Virus record (IMG/VR): IMGVR_UViG_3300045922_000709 | Location: 16,477 to 80,476 of that record | Strand: one strand, 5' to 3' | Length of the DNA stretch: 64,000 nt | From: a virus | Part shown: positions 45,987 through 56,111 of the stretch, piece by piece | Layout of the letters: the number at the start of each line of letters is the position of its first letter | Numbering within the stretch: position 1 is the stretch's first letter | Position numbers and translations under genes: made by a program | The notes under the pieces: generated by a model | The model's database searches: none | What the model was told of the DNA's origin: nothing | What the model saw: only the letters and a program-made list of their open reading frames with translations

Positions 45987-48849
45987 CGTGAATAATAGTT
46001 AAGGTAAATTGATTAAACCCGGGATCTCCACCAAAAAAAGGAGAAGTTTTAAGATCTGACTCATTAGGCGGTGTCAACCCTCTATGAATTATAACCATTA
46101 TTCTATCTCCTGCTGTAACAGACATAACACCTTGAAAAACAGCATTTGGTGCGGCTACTGTTTGTTGAAAATTACCACAACCCATGGTGGCTATATGCAA
46201 AGGATTGGATCCTGAATATATATTTCCCGATGGAGATACCCAAGCTCCATTTGAAGTAAATCTATCCCAATTTGTAGTTGAATAATTAACTAAATGCCAC
46301 AAAAGACCATGGCGAGAATTTCTTGGGTAAGCATTTTGTCCAGGAGGCCCTGTTAATTGATTAAATGTTTCACCACCAGTTCCACTAGAAAAATAATGAT
46401 CAGGATTATCATAATCTACACCATCGGGTACTAATTTTGTTGCAGATATTGCAAACATACCGGTTGGTGTAAAATCAAAAATTGCAGTACCATCTGATGT
46501 AAATTCAAAAATCCTTGTATAATAATATACTCGCTTATTTGTATGAGCTGTTTGATCATAACCATATGCTGTAAAACCATTAGGTGTACTTGATATAAAA
46601 GTGTTTTCATCAAAAGTAAGACTTGCATCATTTCCAATTACATTATTTGGAGTAGACCAAGGTATTAAAGCAATATAAGGTACAGCTATTCCACTAGATA
46701 TTGGAAAAGATTCATTAAAATTTTTTCTATCAATACATAAATATATTTTAAATGTTCCAGCATTTTGTATACTATTTGACGCATTTCCCGGTATTACAAT
46801 TGCTCTTGAACCATCTATAAAATCATAATTATAATCAATACCATTTAATTTAATCGTGTTTTGAGGTCTTAATAAATTAGGTTTAGCTGATTCACCTGCT
46901 GAATTTCCATGCCAACTTCTTTTTAAATTATTTCTATTTGAAATATACACAACTTGATTTGTTGAAGCATCTGTTATTAAAACAGCTATTTTAAAATTTA
47001 CTAAATTAGGATTATAGTTAGTGTTAATTGTATAAGATACTAAACTTAAAGATGTATTAGGTAATGCTAAAGCACCTCTTGTATAACCAATGATTGCTAT
47101 TATAAAAGGATCTCCCGGATTACCTGTGTAAAAAACATTTGTTGGACATTGAGTGTTATGACTCTGAAGTAATTTGGCTTGTAAAAATTTATTTCCTTGA
47201 GTTATACCAGGATTAGGTACATCTTGTCCTATACCATCAGAAGCATAATTTAAAAATACTTGGGTGTTAAATACAGTGTTTTTAAAAGTAGTGGCTAAAT
47301 TTGTAAAACCATCTGTGGTATTTGTAGTATTGTCTCCAAGAGGATTAATAAAACTTTTATGATTATCTATTATACCTGCAGTTAAATCTACAACCGGACT
47401 TTCTACTATTATTTTAAATATTCTACTAAAATTAGATGCACCATTACATTGACTAAAATTTAATCTTATTTTTAAAGTTTGAGCAAGAACAGGTGTTATA
47501 CCTAAATATGTTAACGTTAATGTATCGTTAAGTCCTCCATTTAAAGAAGGTGAATAAAGCAAAGAATCATTAATTGTTAATTCACCGGTTGTAAGAACAG
47601 TAAAAGGATTTAACGGCACGTTTCCATTAGCGTCTAATATATCATATCCTAAGTATTCTATTTTTTTATGCGGTGTACAAGAAGGAATGCAACAATTATT
47701 GGTGTTAAAATTATAGGTTGCTAAAACATTATTGATTGTTTCTATTTTAGGGTCTTGATATGTAAAAAATAATTCAGTTTCAGAAAAAGGGGGTACTGTA
47801 ACAAGTTGTGTAGAACATACATTATTTAAATTTATATGATATGTTTTATCTATTGTTAAATTATTACAAAAAGTTAATCTATAAGTGTAACTACCAAAAC
47901 CGCCTATTGTAGAACAAGCTGTGTAATTATAATTAAAAACAAGATTTGAACCTGCAATAGTTGGTGTAGAAACTGTTAGTGACGGATTAGATGAAATAGA
48001 AATTGGTGTTATAGTAATAGGAGGATTTAAACCACAACAAACATGAGTTATATCATCTATTACAGATCCCGAAACAGGCCCATTATAAACATTTATATTT
48101 ATAGTACTTGTAGTTAATTCTGGCAATTCAACTTCGCAATTTTGAATTATATTGAATCTGATTTTTTGTATAAAATTATATGTTCCGCAAAAATTTAATT
48201 TAAAATCTACATCGTGTGTAGATAAAGGAGATGTGTTACCGTTAAAACACCAAGGTAAATTAAAAGTTTGATTTGTTATAACAGTTCCTTTTGGCGGATA
48301 TGCTATATTTAATCCTGTGGATAAAGGTAGCGTGTTATAATCTACAATTGTAAAAAAAGCAGAATCATTACAACATTCAAAATCAAAATTTACATTAACA
48401 ATACCACAATCACCATCGTCTTCTATTCTATCTATATTGTATATTATAGGTGTTGAAGGTATATTTATATTGTTTACACAAGTGTCAATTACATTAAATA
48501 TCAATCTTTGAGTTACTAAATATTCATTACATATTTTAAATGTAACAATTGCTGTATAAACCCCTGTTACGGCTGTTGAAGAATTAAAGTTGAGACTATA
48601 TTCATAATTACCGGAAGTGCCAATAGAAGTCTCTACAATCGTTATAAAATTTGGCAAATTATCTATTTTTTCTATAACAGTTGTAGTGTTTCCATTACAG
48701 CACTCAAAAGGTATTGAACCTTCAATATCTAATTGTAAATCTCCTTCAAACTTATCTAATTGAAAAGTTTGAGTATCTTCATCAATAGGATAGGTTACTA
48801 AACAAGGACATTCAGCATCAAACTGAATATCTTCACAACAAGGGTTCAT
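45973..48849 (-). CDS. Cysteine-rich fibre-like virion protein, 958 aa
   Basis: Beta-rich with repeated Ig-like-sized units, each marked by a CC pair: NPCCED, FECCNGN, FECCNDS, HVCCGLNPP and NNCCIPSC. The C-terminal 300 residues look like a separate globular domain rich in Gly, Asn and aromatic residues, as in receptor-binding tips. It lies among virion genes between the MCP region and the connector proteins, so a tail or head fibre is the best guess. Disulphides would form only outside the cell, which fits an exposed virion protein. Confidence 0.55.
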   Translation of the reverse strand: MNPCCEDIQFDAECPCLVTYPIDEDTQTFQLDKFEGDLQLDIEGSIPFECCNGNTTTVIEKIDNLPNFITIVETSIGTSGNYEYSLNFNSSTAVTGVYTAIVTFKICNEYLVTQRLIFNVIDTCVNNINIPSTPIIYNIDRIEDDGDCGIVNVNFDFECCNDSAFFTIVDYNTLPLSTGLNIAYPPKGTVITNQTFNLPWCFNGNTSPLSTHDVDFKLNFCGTYNFIQKIRFNIIQNCEVELPELTTSTININVYNGPVSGSVIDDITHVCCGLNPPITITPISISSNPSLTVSTPTIAGSNLVFNYNYTACSTIGGFGSYTYRLTFCNNLTIDKTYHINLNNVCSTQLVTVPPFSETELFFTYQDPKIETINNVLATYNFNTNNCCIPSCTPHKKIEYLGYDILDANGNVPLNPFTVLTTGELTINDSLLYSPSLNGGLNDTLTLTYLGITPVLAQTLKIRLNFSQCNGASNFSRIFKIIVESPVVDLTAGIIDNHKSFINPLGDNTTNTTDGFTNLATTFKNTVFNTQVFLNYASDGIGQDVPNPGITQGNKFLQAKLLQSHNTQCPTNVFYTGNPGDPFIIAIIGYTRGALALPNTSLSLVSYTINTNYNPNLVNFKIAVLITDASTNQVVYISNRNNLKRSWHGNSAGESAKPNLLRPQNTIKLNGIDYNYDFIDGSRAIVIPGNASNSIQNAGTFKIYLCIDRKNFNESFPISSGIAVPYIALIPWSTPNNVIGNDASLTFDENTFISSTPNGFTAYGYDQTAHTNKRVYYYTRIFEFTSDGTAIFDFTPTGMFAISATKLVPDGVDYDNPDHYFSSGTGGETFNQLTGPPGQNAYPRNSRHGLLWHLVNYSTTNWDRFTSNGAWVSPSGNIYSGSNPLHIATMGCGNFQQTVAAPNAVFQGVMSVTAGDRIMVIIHRGLTPPNESDLKTSPFFGGDPGFNQFTLTIIHDDGI

Positions 48850-49216
48850 TCGGATTGTAGTTTGTTTTAAATAATCTTATAAAACAATCAATGTCTATAT
48901 TTAGACAATAAAAGTATTTTTTATATTTAGCTATATCTGTATCTGAAATATACTCATTATACGGCTTGTTTGCGCAAGTTCTTTCTTTATGTAATAAAAT
49001 CAAATATAAAACAAAAAAGTTTAATATTAAATCTTTTTTATAAATTAATAACGATGTATTTTCATTACCTATTTGATTTTGCTTAATTGATTTTATAGTA
49101 TTTTTTAAATTAGTTTTCATTAAAAGAGATAAATATTCTCTTCTTAATTTTTCAAATAAATCAGGTTTATTACAGCAAGATTCTTCAGTTGGTGTAAGAT
49201 TATAGCTTATGAGCAT
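48833..49216 (-). CDS. Hypothetical protein with Cys pair, 127 aa
   Basis: The ATG at 49216 is preferred over a TTG at 49225 that lies further inside the previous gene. The protein is helical and basic, with EESCCNKPDLF near the N-terminus, plus RTCANKPYNEY and two later Cys. The same kind of region (CCNKPDLFEKLRREYLSL) looks like a helical partner for the CC-containing fibre proteins that flank it. It overlaps both neighbours. Chaperone or fibre-base roles are possible but unproven. Confidence 0.5.
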   Translation of the reverse strand: MLISYNLTPTEESCCNKPDLFEKLRREYLSLLMKTNLKNTIKSIKQNQIGNENTSLLIYKKDLILNFFVLYLILLHKERTCANKPYNEYISDTDIAKYKKYFYCLNIDIDCFIRLFKTNYNPNEPLL

Positions 49217-50643
49217 GATGAACAACCTCCTGTGTTAATTTGAACATTTGATTCTTCTCTAGATTTTATACATATTTCGCATATATCATACGCTGCTTTC
49301 AATAAATATTCATGTTGCTTTAAAGAATTTAAATGTTGCGGCGAGTATTGTAAAACACCATAATCAGTGCCATATTGAATATCTATTGAAGCAAAATAAG
49401 CATCTATAATAGTTTTAAATTTTAATAGTTTATAATAGTTTTTAAATTCTTCTTTAGTCTCTTTACAATCGCAATTTTTACAAATAATCGAGTTTATAAA
49501 ATGAGTATAACATTCTATAATCTTACAAAAAGAGTATAAAATAAAAGATGAATTTGTTAATTTGTCTCCTTGTTCATTAGTGCGGTGAGAACTAAACAAA
49601 TAAACACCATCAGAAGGGAGAGAAAAGTTAAGAATAGTGTCAATGTTTTTAACATAAGATTGGATTAAGTTTCCGTGAAGATCTTTAATTTCAATTAAAT
49701 ATTTATCATCGCCTTTTGCTAAATAGTTGTTGTAAGAATAATTATTGCAGCTAATTTTTGTTATAGTTTCATAAGGCCCAACAGATATTTGATCTTCATA
49801 AAAACATTCTCCACAACAATTTGATACAGTGGCTTTAATATTAACTAAACCGGGCGTTTCTGAAGTAACTTCAATATAATCGTTTATTTCTTCTTCAAAA
49901 GTTTGATTATATATTTCTATTCCATTTAAAGTTACAGATATAGTATTTTCGTTACAAAAAGTATTAGATGGTTTAGCTTTAAGTGTTATATAAAACGGTT
50001 GACTAGGTTGTACGCATCGACAATAACTAATGTCTTCACAATCGCAATTTTGACAAGACTGTATGCAATTTTTTAAAAATTGAGGGTTATTTTTAATCTC
50101 TTCTTCAGGATTTACACAAGTGGTTATAAAAGATACTTTAGGTAAATATTCAAAAACAGCAACTTCAGACTCTGTGTTAAAACTAAATTCTTCATTATTT
50201 ATTACAAAAAAAGTATTTAAATAAACTTTATATAAAAAACCTGTTTTGAAAGAATGTTCATAAACAGGATTGAAAGAAGAATACGACTCTGTTACTAACC
50301 ATGTGTATTGCGCATTTGGTGCAGAAGTGTTTGGATAAAAAGTTAAATTAGAAGAACAATAATTTTGAAAATAAGCAAAAACAGGAGACCTTTCATCTGT
50401 GTAATCAATCGGATATAACACAAAATTAAATTCATCTTGATTATATGCAAAATAAATTGGAATATTTAAAGAAAGATTAATAGACTCTCTACCACTAGCT
50501 TGAATAGATATAGTGGTTGGCCCAGGTGTTATATTTATAGTTTGAACAGATCCTGAAGTAGGAGCACCCCCGTTAATAGATATATCTGCTACTAAAGGAT
50601 TTGAAAAGGTTTCATCAAAAATACTAAATGTAACGTTTGGCAT
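49207..50643 (-). CDS. Cysteine-rich virion protein, 478 aa
   Basis: The start is set at the ATG at 50643. A longer frame from 50682 would run through a terminator hairpin and begins with an unlikely hydrophobic extension. The N-terminal part is beta-rich (sandwich-like). The middle has clustered Cys (CIQSCQNCDCEDISYCRCV), and a further domain has SNCCGECFYE. The last 90 residues are helical and end in GGCSSCS. It looks like a fibre or baseplate-type protein joined to a helical base. Function inferred from neighbours. Confidence 0.55.
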   Translation of the reverse strand: MPNVTFSIFDETFSNPLVADISINGGAPTSGSVQTINITPGPTTISIQASGRESINLSLNIPIYFAYNQDEFNFVLYPIDYTDERSPVFAYFQNYCSSNLTFYPNTSAPNAQYTWLVTESYSSFNPVYEHSFKTGFLYKVYLNTFFVINNEEFSFNTESEVAVFEYLPKVSFITTCVNPEEEIKNNPQFLKNCIQSCQNCDCEDISYCRCVQPSQPFYITLKAKPSNTFCNENTISVTLNGIEIYNQTFEEEINDYIEVTSETPGLVNIKATVSNCCGECFYEDQISVGPYETITKISCNNYSYNNYLAKGDDKYLIEIKDLHGNLIQSYVKNIDTILNFSLPSDGVYLFSSHRTNEQGDKLTNSSFILYSFCKIIECYTHFINSIICKNCDCKETKEEFKNYYKLLKFKTIIDAYFASIDIQYGTDYGVLQYSPQHLNSLKQHEYLLKAAYDICEICIKSREESNVQINTGGCSSCS

Positions 50644-50646
50644 ACT

Positions 50647-50678
50647 ACTTAAAATAAAAAGGTGGAACAAAGTCCACC
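50647..50678 (-). terminator. Rho-independent terminator after a major structural gene
   Basis: On the - strand GGTGGA, loop, TCCACC (50661-50678) followed by a T-rich tract down to about 50647. It lies between the stop at 50706 and the start at 50643, so it separates the strongly expressed capsid-side genes from the fibre genes. It would permit partial read-through. Confidence 0.75.
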
Positions 50679-50705
50679 TCATTTACGAAACCAACAAAAA
50701 ATCGT

Positions 50706-51932
50706 TTATCGGCTTACGATAGTTCCTAAACCTTCTAAAAACAAATTCATATTTGTTAAACCAGAAGTTGTGTAAATAGTTAAATTTTGACGAGTTATTG
50801 CAGACCGATTAGTGGTTTTTGCAAAATTATCTTCTGAATCCCAAGTAAAAGAATGTTGAGTAAAAGTGGTTGTTTGAGGAACAAGTTTAATGGGTTCCCA
50901 CATCAATCTTAAATTCACTTTATCATAAGTTAAAACACCTACGGTTCCGCGATGCATTTGATAGTCTTCAGCAGCTTGTTTCCATAAACCTTGTCCATAA
51001 TCAGGAAAAGCATCAGGAACATAAGTTCCGCCCGTGTAAGTACCGTCGGCTTTTGAATAAACAAAACCGCCTGTTAAAGCACCCACTGTTTGGGCCACAG
51101 TACCAGCTGCAAAAGCCGGATTAACTGTTTCATAAAAAATATTCGATGCTGCAACATAAGATCCATGTAAAGCTACATCAAAAATTAATCTATCATTACC
51201 AACATGAAAAATGTAATCCGGGTGTTTTTGGGTAGCTATGATTTGTAAAGTATCTTGACCACCTACCAAAACAGCTCGTGCAAAAAGAGGTTTTACACCA
51301 CTGTATTCTACAGTAAACGTGTCGTTAATTAATTGAGCAAGACTTGTAAAAGCACTTAAGGAAGTGGTGCCATTAGCCGGAGAAACATAAGTGAAAGTTT
51401 TTTTGAATACAAATCGATCACTCGAGCTATTTCTAAGTTGTACAGATATTTCAAAAGTGTTTCCAGCAGAAATTGTAGTCGGAGCAATACTTAATTGAAC
51501 CGCATACGGTTGTTCAGCTTTTGTTAAAGTTTTTTTATAAATCACACCTTTTGTCGGCATCGTTGCAATGTTTTGAAATGTTTGCCTACCGTTTGTTTCA
51601 GTGTATTCGTGAAAAGAAACTTTAGTAGGATTGCCAGCTAATGTGGCTCCTGTAAAAGGAGCTACAATAGCCACTGTATTTGTAATAGTGGTACCTCGCA
51701 TAGCACGAGTTCCGTCAACATCTACAACAGCTAATTGACCAGGGGTTAAAGTTGTAAATGCAGTAGAAGGCACATAAACTCCTGCAGGATTAGTTGTTGC
51801 AAAAAGACCTCCGTTAGCTACAGTAGCCGTTTGACCACTACCTAATACAAAAGTTCCGCCACCACTATTAGCAGCTACAGAATCTGTAAAGTTTATAATT
51901 ACTTTTCTCGCAAATTGAGCAGAATTTGACAT
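50706..51932 (-). CDS. Abundant structural protein, 408 aa
   Basis: Ala/Thr/Gly/Val-rich beta protein with visibly higher GC and less A/T-biased codons than its neighbours, as also seen for the MCP. It is followed at once by a strong terminator. These are signs of a highly expressed virion component. It could be an auxiliary capsid or head-fibre protein. A sheath is unlikely because the rest of the tail is of the short podovirus-like type. No known domain was recognised with certainty. Confidence 0.6.
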   Translation of the reverse strand: MSNSAQFARKVIINFTDSVAANSGGGTFVLGSGQTATVANGGLFATTNPAGVYVPSTAFTTLTPGQLAVVDVDGTRAMRGTTITNTVAIVAPFTGATLAGNPTKVSFHEYTETNGRQTFQNIATMPTKGVIYKKTLTKAEQPYAVQLSIAPTTISAGNTFEISVQLRNSSSDRFVFKKTFTYVSPANGTTSLSAFTSLAQLINDTFTVEYSGVKPLFARAVLVGGQDTLQIIATQKHPDYIFHVGNDRLIFDVALHGSYVAASNIFYETVNPAFAAGTVAQTVGALTGGFVYSKADGTYTGGTYVPDAFPDYGQGLWKQAAEDYQMHRGTVGVLTYDKVNLRLMWEPIKLVPQTTTFTQHSFTWDSEDNFAKTTNRSAITRQNLTIYTTSGLTNMNLFLEGLGTIVSR

Positions 51933-51933
51933 C

Positions 51934-52701
51934 TTATTCGTTCTTGGTTAATGTGTTAATAAATGATTGCTGTCTTGGTTGTTCAATAGATTCAAGAGCA
52001 AATTGAATAGCATAATTTACAATTTGTTGATGAGTGTTGATAGGAAACCAAAAATTTAATGTTTCCCAGTTAGTTAAGTTGTAATTTAATCCGAATTGTA
52101 ATTTTTCAAATTGAGCAAGATAATTTATATAGTATTCGGATACAGATTCCCAATAAATAGAGTCATAAAACACCTCGTAATGTCCTTCTGCTTGTAATCG
52201 TAAAACTCTGTCTTTTTTTGGCTTATTAAAAGGATCATTTAAAATTAAATTTATTTCATTATGAGATCTTTTAAATACAATTGCTTCATGTTTTTCTAAA
52301 GGATTTTCTATTTTTTCTAATTCACCGCAATTAATTCTATTTGTGTATTTTGGACAAGGATATCTTTTTCCTACAACTCTTTCAGATAAAGTGTACCATA
52401 TATCATCAGGTGTTTTGAAAATAGCTGTTTTTATATTTTTTTCTCTATTTGACCATTGACCTTCAGATATAAAAGGTAGTGTTTTATTTTTTATTAAAAA
52501 AGATATTTCATCAATGTTTTTTTGACTTTCATCAACCCCAGTTTGATAAATGTTATTTCCCGAATATCTAGATTTTACAAACGCTTCACAACCTAAATTT
52601 ATATAATGATCAATTTCTTGAATAGAAAATTCAGGAGTTGCAAAAGAAGCAGATTTGTCTAATCCTACTGTAAAAGCAAAATGGAGTTGATAAATAGTCA
52701 T
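51934..52701 (-). CDS. Connector / ring-type structural protein, 255 aa
   Basis: The start of the protein has the IDHYINLGCEAFVKSRYSG block, which resembles a recurring motif in crAss tail-connector proteins. A beta-rich C-terminal region follows (WESVSEYYINYL, LNFWFPINT). It is separated by one base from the 408-aa structural gene. The role in the head-tail junction is inferred from the motif and location. Confidence 0.55.
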   Translation of the reverse strand: MTIYQLHFAFTVGLDKSASFATPEFSIQEIDHYINLGCEAFVKSRYSGNNIYQTGVDESQKNIDEISFLIKNKTLPFISEGQWSNREKNIKTAIFKTPDDIWYTLSERVVGKRYPCPKYTNRINCGELEKIENPLEKHEAIVFKRSHNEINLILNDPFNKPKKDRVLRLQAEGHYEVFYDSIYWESVSEYYINYLAQFEKLQFGLNYNLTNWETLNFWFPINTHQQIVNYAIQFALESIEQPRQQSFINTLTKNE

Positions 52702-52706
52702 GTAAA

Positions 52707-53537
52707 TTATTCCATTTTAAATTTAGAGCTTCTCCAATTGTTTACTTTCTCGATGAGTTCTTTTTTAATAGCTGCATTTTTAGAGTCATCTAAAAATTTA
52801 CTAATATCATATTCTGTCACACCCAATGTAATGTCACCATACTTAAATTTATTTTCAGAATCTAAATTGACAAAACCTTCTCTGATGCAAATTTTAATAA
52901 AAGCTTCTTTGTTAAAATCTGAAATGTTTTTAGAATAGTGCACAATTTTTTCACAATTAGCTAAGCTATCGAGAAGTTTTAAACATTGAGCTGTAATAAC
53001 TGCTTCAGATGTAGACTCAATTCTTTTTCCAAAAACAGACAATAGATTAATTTTTTCTATAAATTTATATTCTTCTATAATTTTCTTAGCGGTGTCTCTA
53101 AGTTTAGATATTTTAATAAATTGTTCAGATTCAAACTCTTCATCTACAATTTCAAACCTATGTTTAAAATCTATAGTTTGATCAGGTTTTTTAATTTCAT
53201 CTAACGTTGTGTTTTTGAAAATATGCGCCCAAAACTCATCAAATACATCTCCCTTATATAATTTTTTACCTTCGCCGGGAATCTTAATAGAAATTGAATA
53301 AATTTTATTTTTATCAAAAAGACCTGTTTCTTCATTTATACAGTCTTCATAAATAGATGGAAATTTTTCTTTAAACTCTTCAATACTCATACCTATTTTA
53401 GGGCGGTTCGTTGAATGGTCTTTTAAAACAGCGAGAGTTAACCCGCAACCTTCCAAAAAACCGCCACTAATAGCTTTAGTATCAAAAACTGAATTTAAAT
53501 TTTTTTTAATAGGCTTTAATTCTAAAATAGGTTTCAT
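52707..53537 (-). CDS. Hypothetical late protein, 276 aa
   Basis: Directly downstream of the major capsid gene. Mixed alpha/beta with several Lys/Glu-rich helices and a short Gly/Cys segment near the start (GGFLEGCGLTLA). No recognised fold or motif. It may be a capsid auxiliary or assembly protein because of its place, but nothing in the sequence proves it. Confidence 0.5.
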   Translation of the reverse strand: MKPILELKPIKKNLNSVFDTKAISGGFLEGCGLTLAVLKDHSTNRPKIGMSIEEFKEKFPSIYEDCINEETGLFDKNKIYSISIKIPGEGKKLYKGDVFDEFWAHIFKNTTLDEIKKPDQTIDFKHRFEIVDEEFESEQFIKISKLRDTAKKIIEEYKFIEKINLLSVFGKRIESTSEAVITAQCLKLLDSLANCEKIVHYSKNISDFNKEAFIKICIREGFVNLDSENKFKYGDITLGVTEYDISKFLDDSKNAAIKKELIEKVNNWRSSKFKME

Positions 53538-53560
53538 TGTTTTTGTTGGTTTTAAATTAA

Positions 53561-55081
53561 TTAAACATCAAGCTCAAGCACTGCATTAGACCAAGGATTC
53601 AGCAAGATAATTCCTTCCGAACAAAGCGAATATCTTTCATAACCATCTCTAGAAGAAGCTCTAAGTAAGGTTTTTTCACTCATTCCTTTGGGTAGTTCAG
53701 CACCTGCAACATACCAGTGGAGGTCTTTGCGATTACCAGAAGCATCGCCTTTGGTAAATAGTTTGACTTGAGGTTGTCCATTGAAAAGGGCATGATTAAT
53801 GAAATAAGCTTTATAAGATTGCTTAGTAAATCCTTTTTTGCTCATTTCAGGGAAAATAGTTCTATCATTAAACATTGGGTGATTTACAACAGTAAAGCTT
53901 GTGCCTTCCAAACCTCTAAAAGTTGTAAATTGAGCACCGTAGCTAAGTTTGTTTCCTTCGCCCGGCTTAATGAAAGTACCTTCTTCACGAACAAACGAAT
54001 ATCTACCGGCAGCTTTTTCCATTGCTTTGGAAAACTCTGTGATAAATCCTAAGCCTGTGTAGCAAACTAAATTTAAAGAATTATCATTACCCGAATTGTA
54101 TTGAATATCTGCAAGCATTTGCCACAAATATTCTTGAGTAATAACAGATGTTTTATATTTATTTACAAGCTCAAGTTGTTCTTCAAGACCAGATCCAACT
54201 TTAATCGGTGTGTTATCAGTGGTATAATAAGCATAGTTGCCGTTTGCCATGCGAGTGTTTTTGTCAAACCACAAACCACGTTCGCGCTGCCACAACCAAT
54301 GCTTAAGATATTGCCACTCCACCCAATCAATCCATGCGCAACCATCTTCTTGCACAGTTCCACCATTCGGAACTTTAACTTTTAAAGAAGACTTTCCTTT
54401 AAGCGAAGGTAGTTTTACTACAATAGCGGTGTATTTAGAATCTCCTGTGGCTGTATAACCCATTCTACGCGTGGAAAATCCATTGCGCATTTTAAACGGG
54501 AATGTAGTTAACGTACCACCTCCATCAGAAAATTCACCAACATTTGTAGAAATCCACGTAAGCTCTACACCAGGCGGGAAATCAGCAGCACTTATAAAAT
54601 CTTCAGGATCATTTCCACAAATAATAGCTTCAGCTTCCCATTCGTTACCAACCTTTTCTAAATCTTTAGTTAACATAATCATTTTTCCCGTACGAGAGGT
54701 TCGTAAAGTCCAATTTTTATGAGCCAGTCTTTCAGCAACTCTAAAAGTAAAAGGAACTTTACCTTGACCTAATTTAGCTGAAACACTAAAGTCAGGCGGA
54801 GTAGTTACCGTTAAAGGCTTCATCATTCGACCAACCACATTCCAATGAATTTCATCGGAATTTACAACCTCTGGTTCACCGTGTCCAGTTGAGGTTAAAT
54901 GTTGAATAAGCGCGTACGGAGATGCACCAAGCTTTTCATTACCGTAAGCCTCTCCAGCAGCATAAATAAGTTGAGAAAGAACATGCGGATTAGTCGACAT
55001 AAATCGACTAATGTTGTTCTCTGCATTCATTTGCGCACTGTCGTATTGCGCAGTACCAATTTGAAAATCAGATAGTGGCAT
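53561..55081 (-). CDS. Major capsid protein
   Basis: 506 aa with the layout of the crAss HK97-fold MCP. The N-terminus is FQIGTAQYDSAQ, and conserved-looking blocks include SNPHVLSQLIYAAGEAYG-like sequence (here TNPHVLSQLIYAAGEAYG) and GNEWEAEAIICGNDP. WIDWVEWQYLKHWLWQRERG and the C-terminal NPWSNAVLEL are further crAss-type blocks. The gene has clearly higher GC than its surroundings, typical of the most expressed phage gene. It overlaps the scaffold-like gene stop by one base. Confidence 0.88.
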   Translation of the reverse strand: MPLSDFQIGTAQYDSAQMNAENNISRFMSTNPHVLSQLIYAAGEAYGNEKLGASPYALIQHLTSTGHGEPEVVNSDEIHWNVVGRMMKPLTVTTPPDFSVSAKLGQGKVPFTFRVAERLAHKNWTLRTSRTGKMIMLTKDLEKVGNEWEAEAIICGNDPEDFISAADFPPGVELTWISTNVGEFSDGGGTLTTFPFKMRNGFSTRRMGYTATGDSKYTAIVVKLPSLKGKSSLKVKVPNGGTVQEDGCAWIDWVEWQYLKHWLWQRERGLWFDKNTRMANGNYAYYTTDNTPIKVGSGLEEQLELVNKYKTSVITQEYLWQMLADIQYNSGNDNSLNLVCYTGLGFITEFSKAMEKAAGRYSFVREEGTFIKPGEGNKLSYGAQFTTFRGLEGTSFTVVNHPMFNDRTIFPEMSKKGFTKQSYKAYFINHALFNGQPQVKLFTKGDASGNRKDLHWYVAGAELPKGMSEKTLLRASSRDGYERYSLCSEGIILLNPWSNAVLELDV

Positions 55082-56109
55082 TAATTATAACGTTTAATTA
55101 CTTTTGATAAACTTGTTTGTACTTTTGATGCGGATTTTGTTTCAAGTGCTTTTGAAATTTTTTCAGGATTAGTTAAACCTTTCATTGCTAAATACGCAAC
55201 TTGATGAAATAGTTTAGGATTTTGCGCTAATTGTTTTTGTAATTTGGTTTGGCCATTTTCATCAACATCGTATATAAATTCTGCCAATTGTCTTTTATCT
55301 TTTTCAGAAATATCCCATTGAAAAAAATGGCTATCCATAGATAGTATTTCTCTTTTATTTTGCTCTAATCTGTTTGCATACTCTTGCATTCTTCTTTCTT
55401 GCTCATATAACTCTTGTTGTCTTAATTGTTCTTGTCTTTGAGCCCTGAGTTGTTTTAAACCATGGTATGCGTCTTTTGCTTCGTTTTCGAGTTCTCCTGT
55501 TCTATCTGCATTATTTATAAGCTTTATAATTTTTTGATCTGTAAAAGGAGTGGTTTCTTTATAAAATTGATACAATAGTTGTTTTTGCTGTTCTGGGGTT
55601 TGAGGTTGAAAAATTAACGCTTCTTCTTTTATACCAGCATAATGATTTAGTAAATCTTCTAAAGAACCTCCGCGCCGAATATATTCGTCCATTTGAGCTA
55701 ATCTAGGATCTGAATATTCAGGCTTAGTAGAATCTGCAATAGATTCTAAAACATGTTCTACAAGTTCATCAATATTATCATAAACATCTTCTTCATCTCT
55801 TTCCCAACCTAATTTTTTATAAAATTCATTAGCTACAATATTTACAGCTTCTCTTTCATCTATTTCATAAGAAGGTTCTTGTTTATTTGAATCTGAAGAA
55901 GTTGGCTCTAAATCTTTAACAAAAGAAGATCCTATAATACTTTTTACAGATATACCCGAAGAGTCTGAACCACTTTGCGAATCAGACGAGTCATTTTGTT
56001 CATCAAGGTCTTGATCATTTTCGTCAAAGGGTTGTTCAAAATCATTCTCATTGCTTTCGCTATTAGCAGCATCATCAAATACGTTAAGGTTGCCGAATAA
56101 ATTTACCAT
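55081..56109 (-). CDS. Scaffold-like protein, 342 aa
   Basis: The first 90 residues are extremely acidic and Ser/Asp/Glu/Asn-rich (disordered), and the rest is charged and helical with a long Gln/Arg/Glu coiled coil near residues 220-250. A disordered acidic arm plus a coiled coil between portal and MCP genes is the usual pattern of a capsid scaffold. It stops exactly at the MCP start. Confidence 0.7.
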   Translation of the reverse strand: MVNLFGNLNVFDDAANSESNENDFEQPFDENDQDLDEQNDSSDSQSGSDSSGISVKSIIGSSFVKDLEPTSSDSNKQEPSYEIDEREAVNIVANEFYKKLGWERDEEDVYDNIDELVEHVLESIADSTKPEYSDPRLAQMDEYIRRGGSLEDLLNHYAGIKEEALIFQPQTPEQQKQLLYQFYKETTPFTDQKIIKLINNADRTGELENEAKDAYHGLKQLRAQRQEQLRQQELYEQERRMQEYANRLEQNKREILSMDSHFFQWDISEKDKRQLAEFIYDVDENGQTKLQKQLAQNPKLFHQVAYLAMKGLTNPEKISKALETKSASKVQTSLSKVIKRYN

Positions 56110-56111
56110 AA

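Noticed and set aside
50643-50682. Longer start for the 478-aa virion protein
   Set aside because: The extension runs through a terminator hairpin and T-tract and encodes an unlikely hydrophobic leader; ATG at 50643 fits better.
54101-54722. Several antisense frames over the major capsid gene
   Set aside because: Open only because the capsid gene is GC-richer with few A/T codons; the sense protein has clear capsid features.
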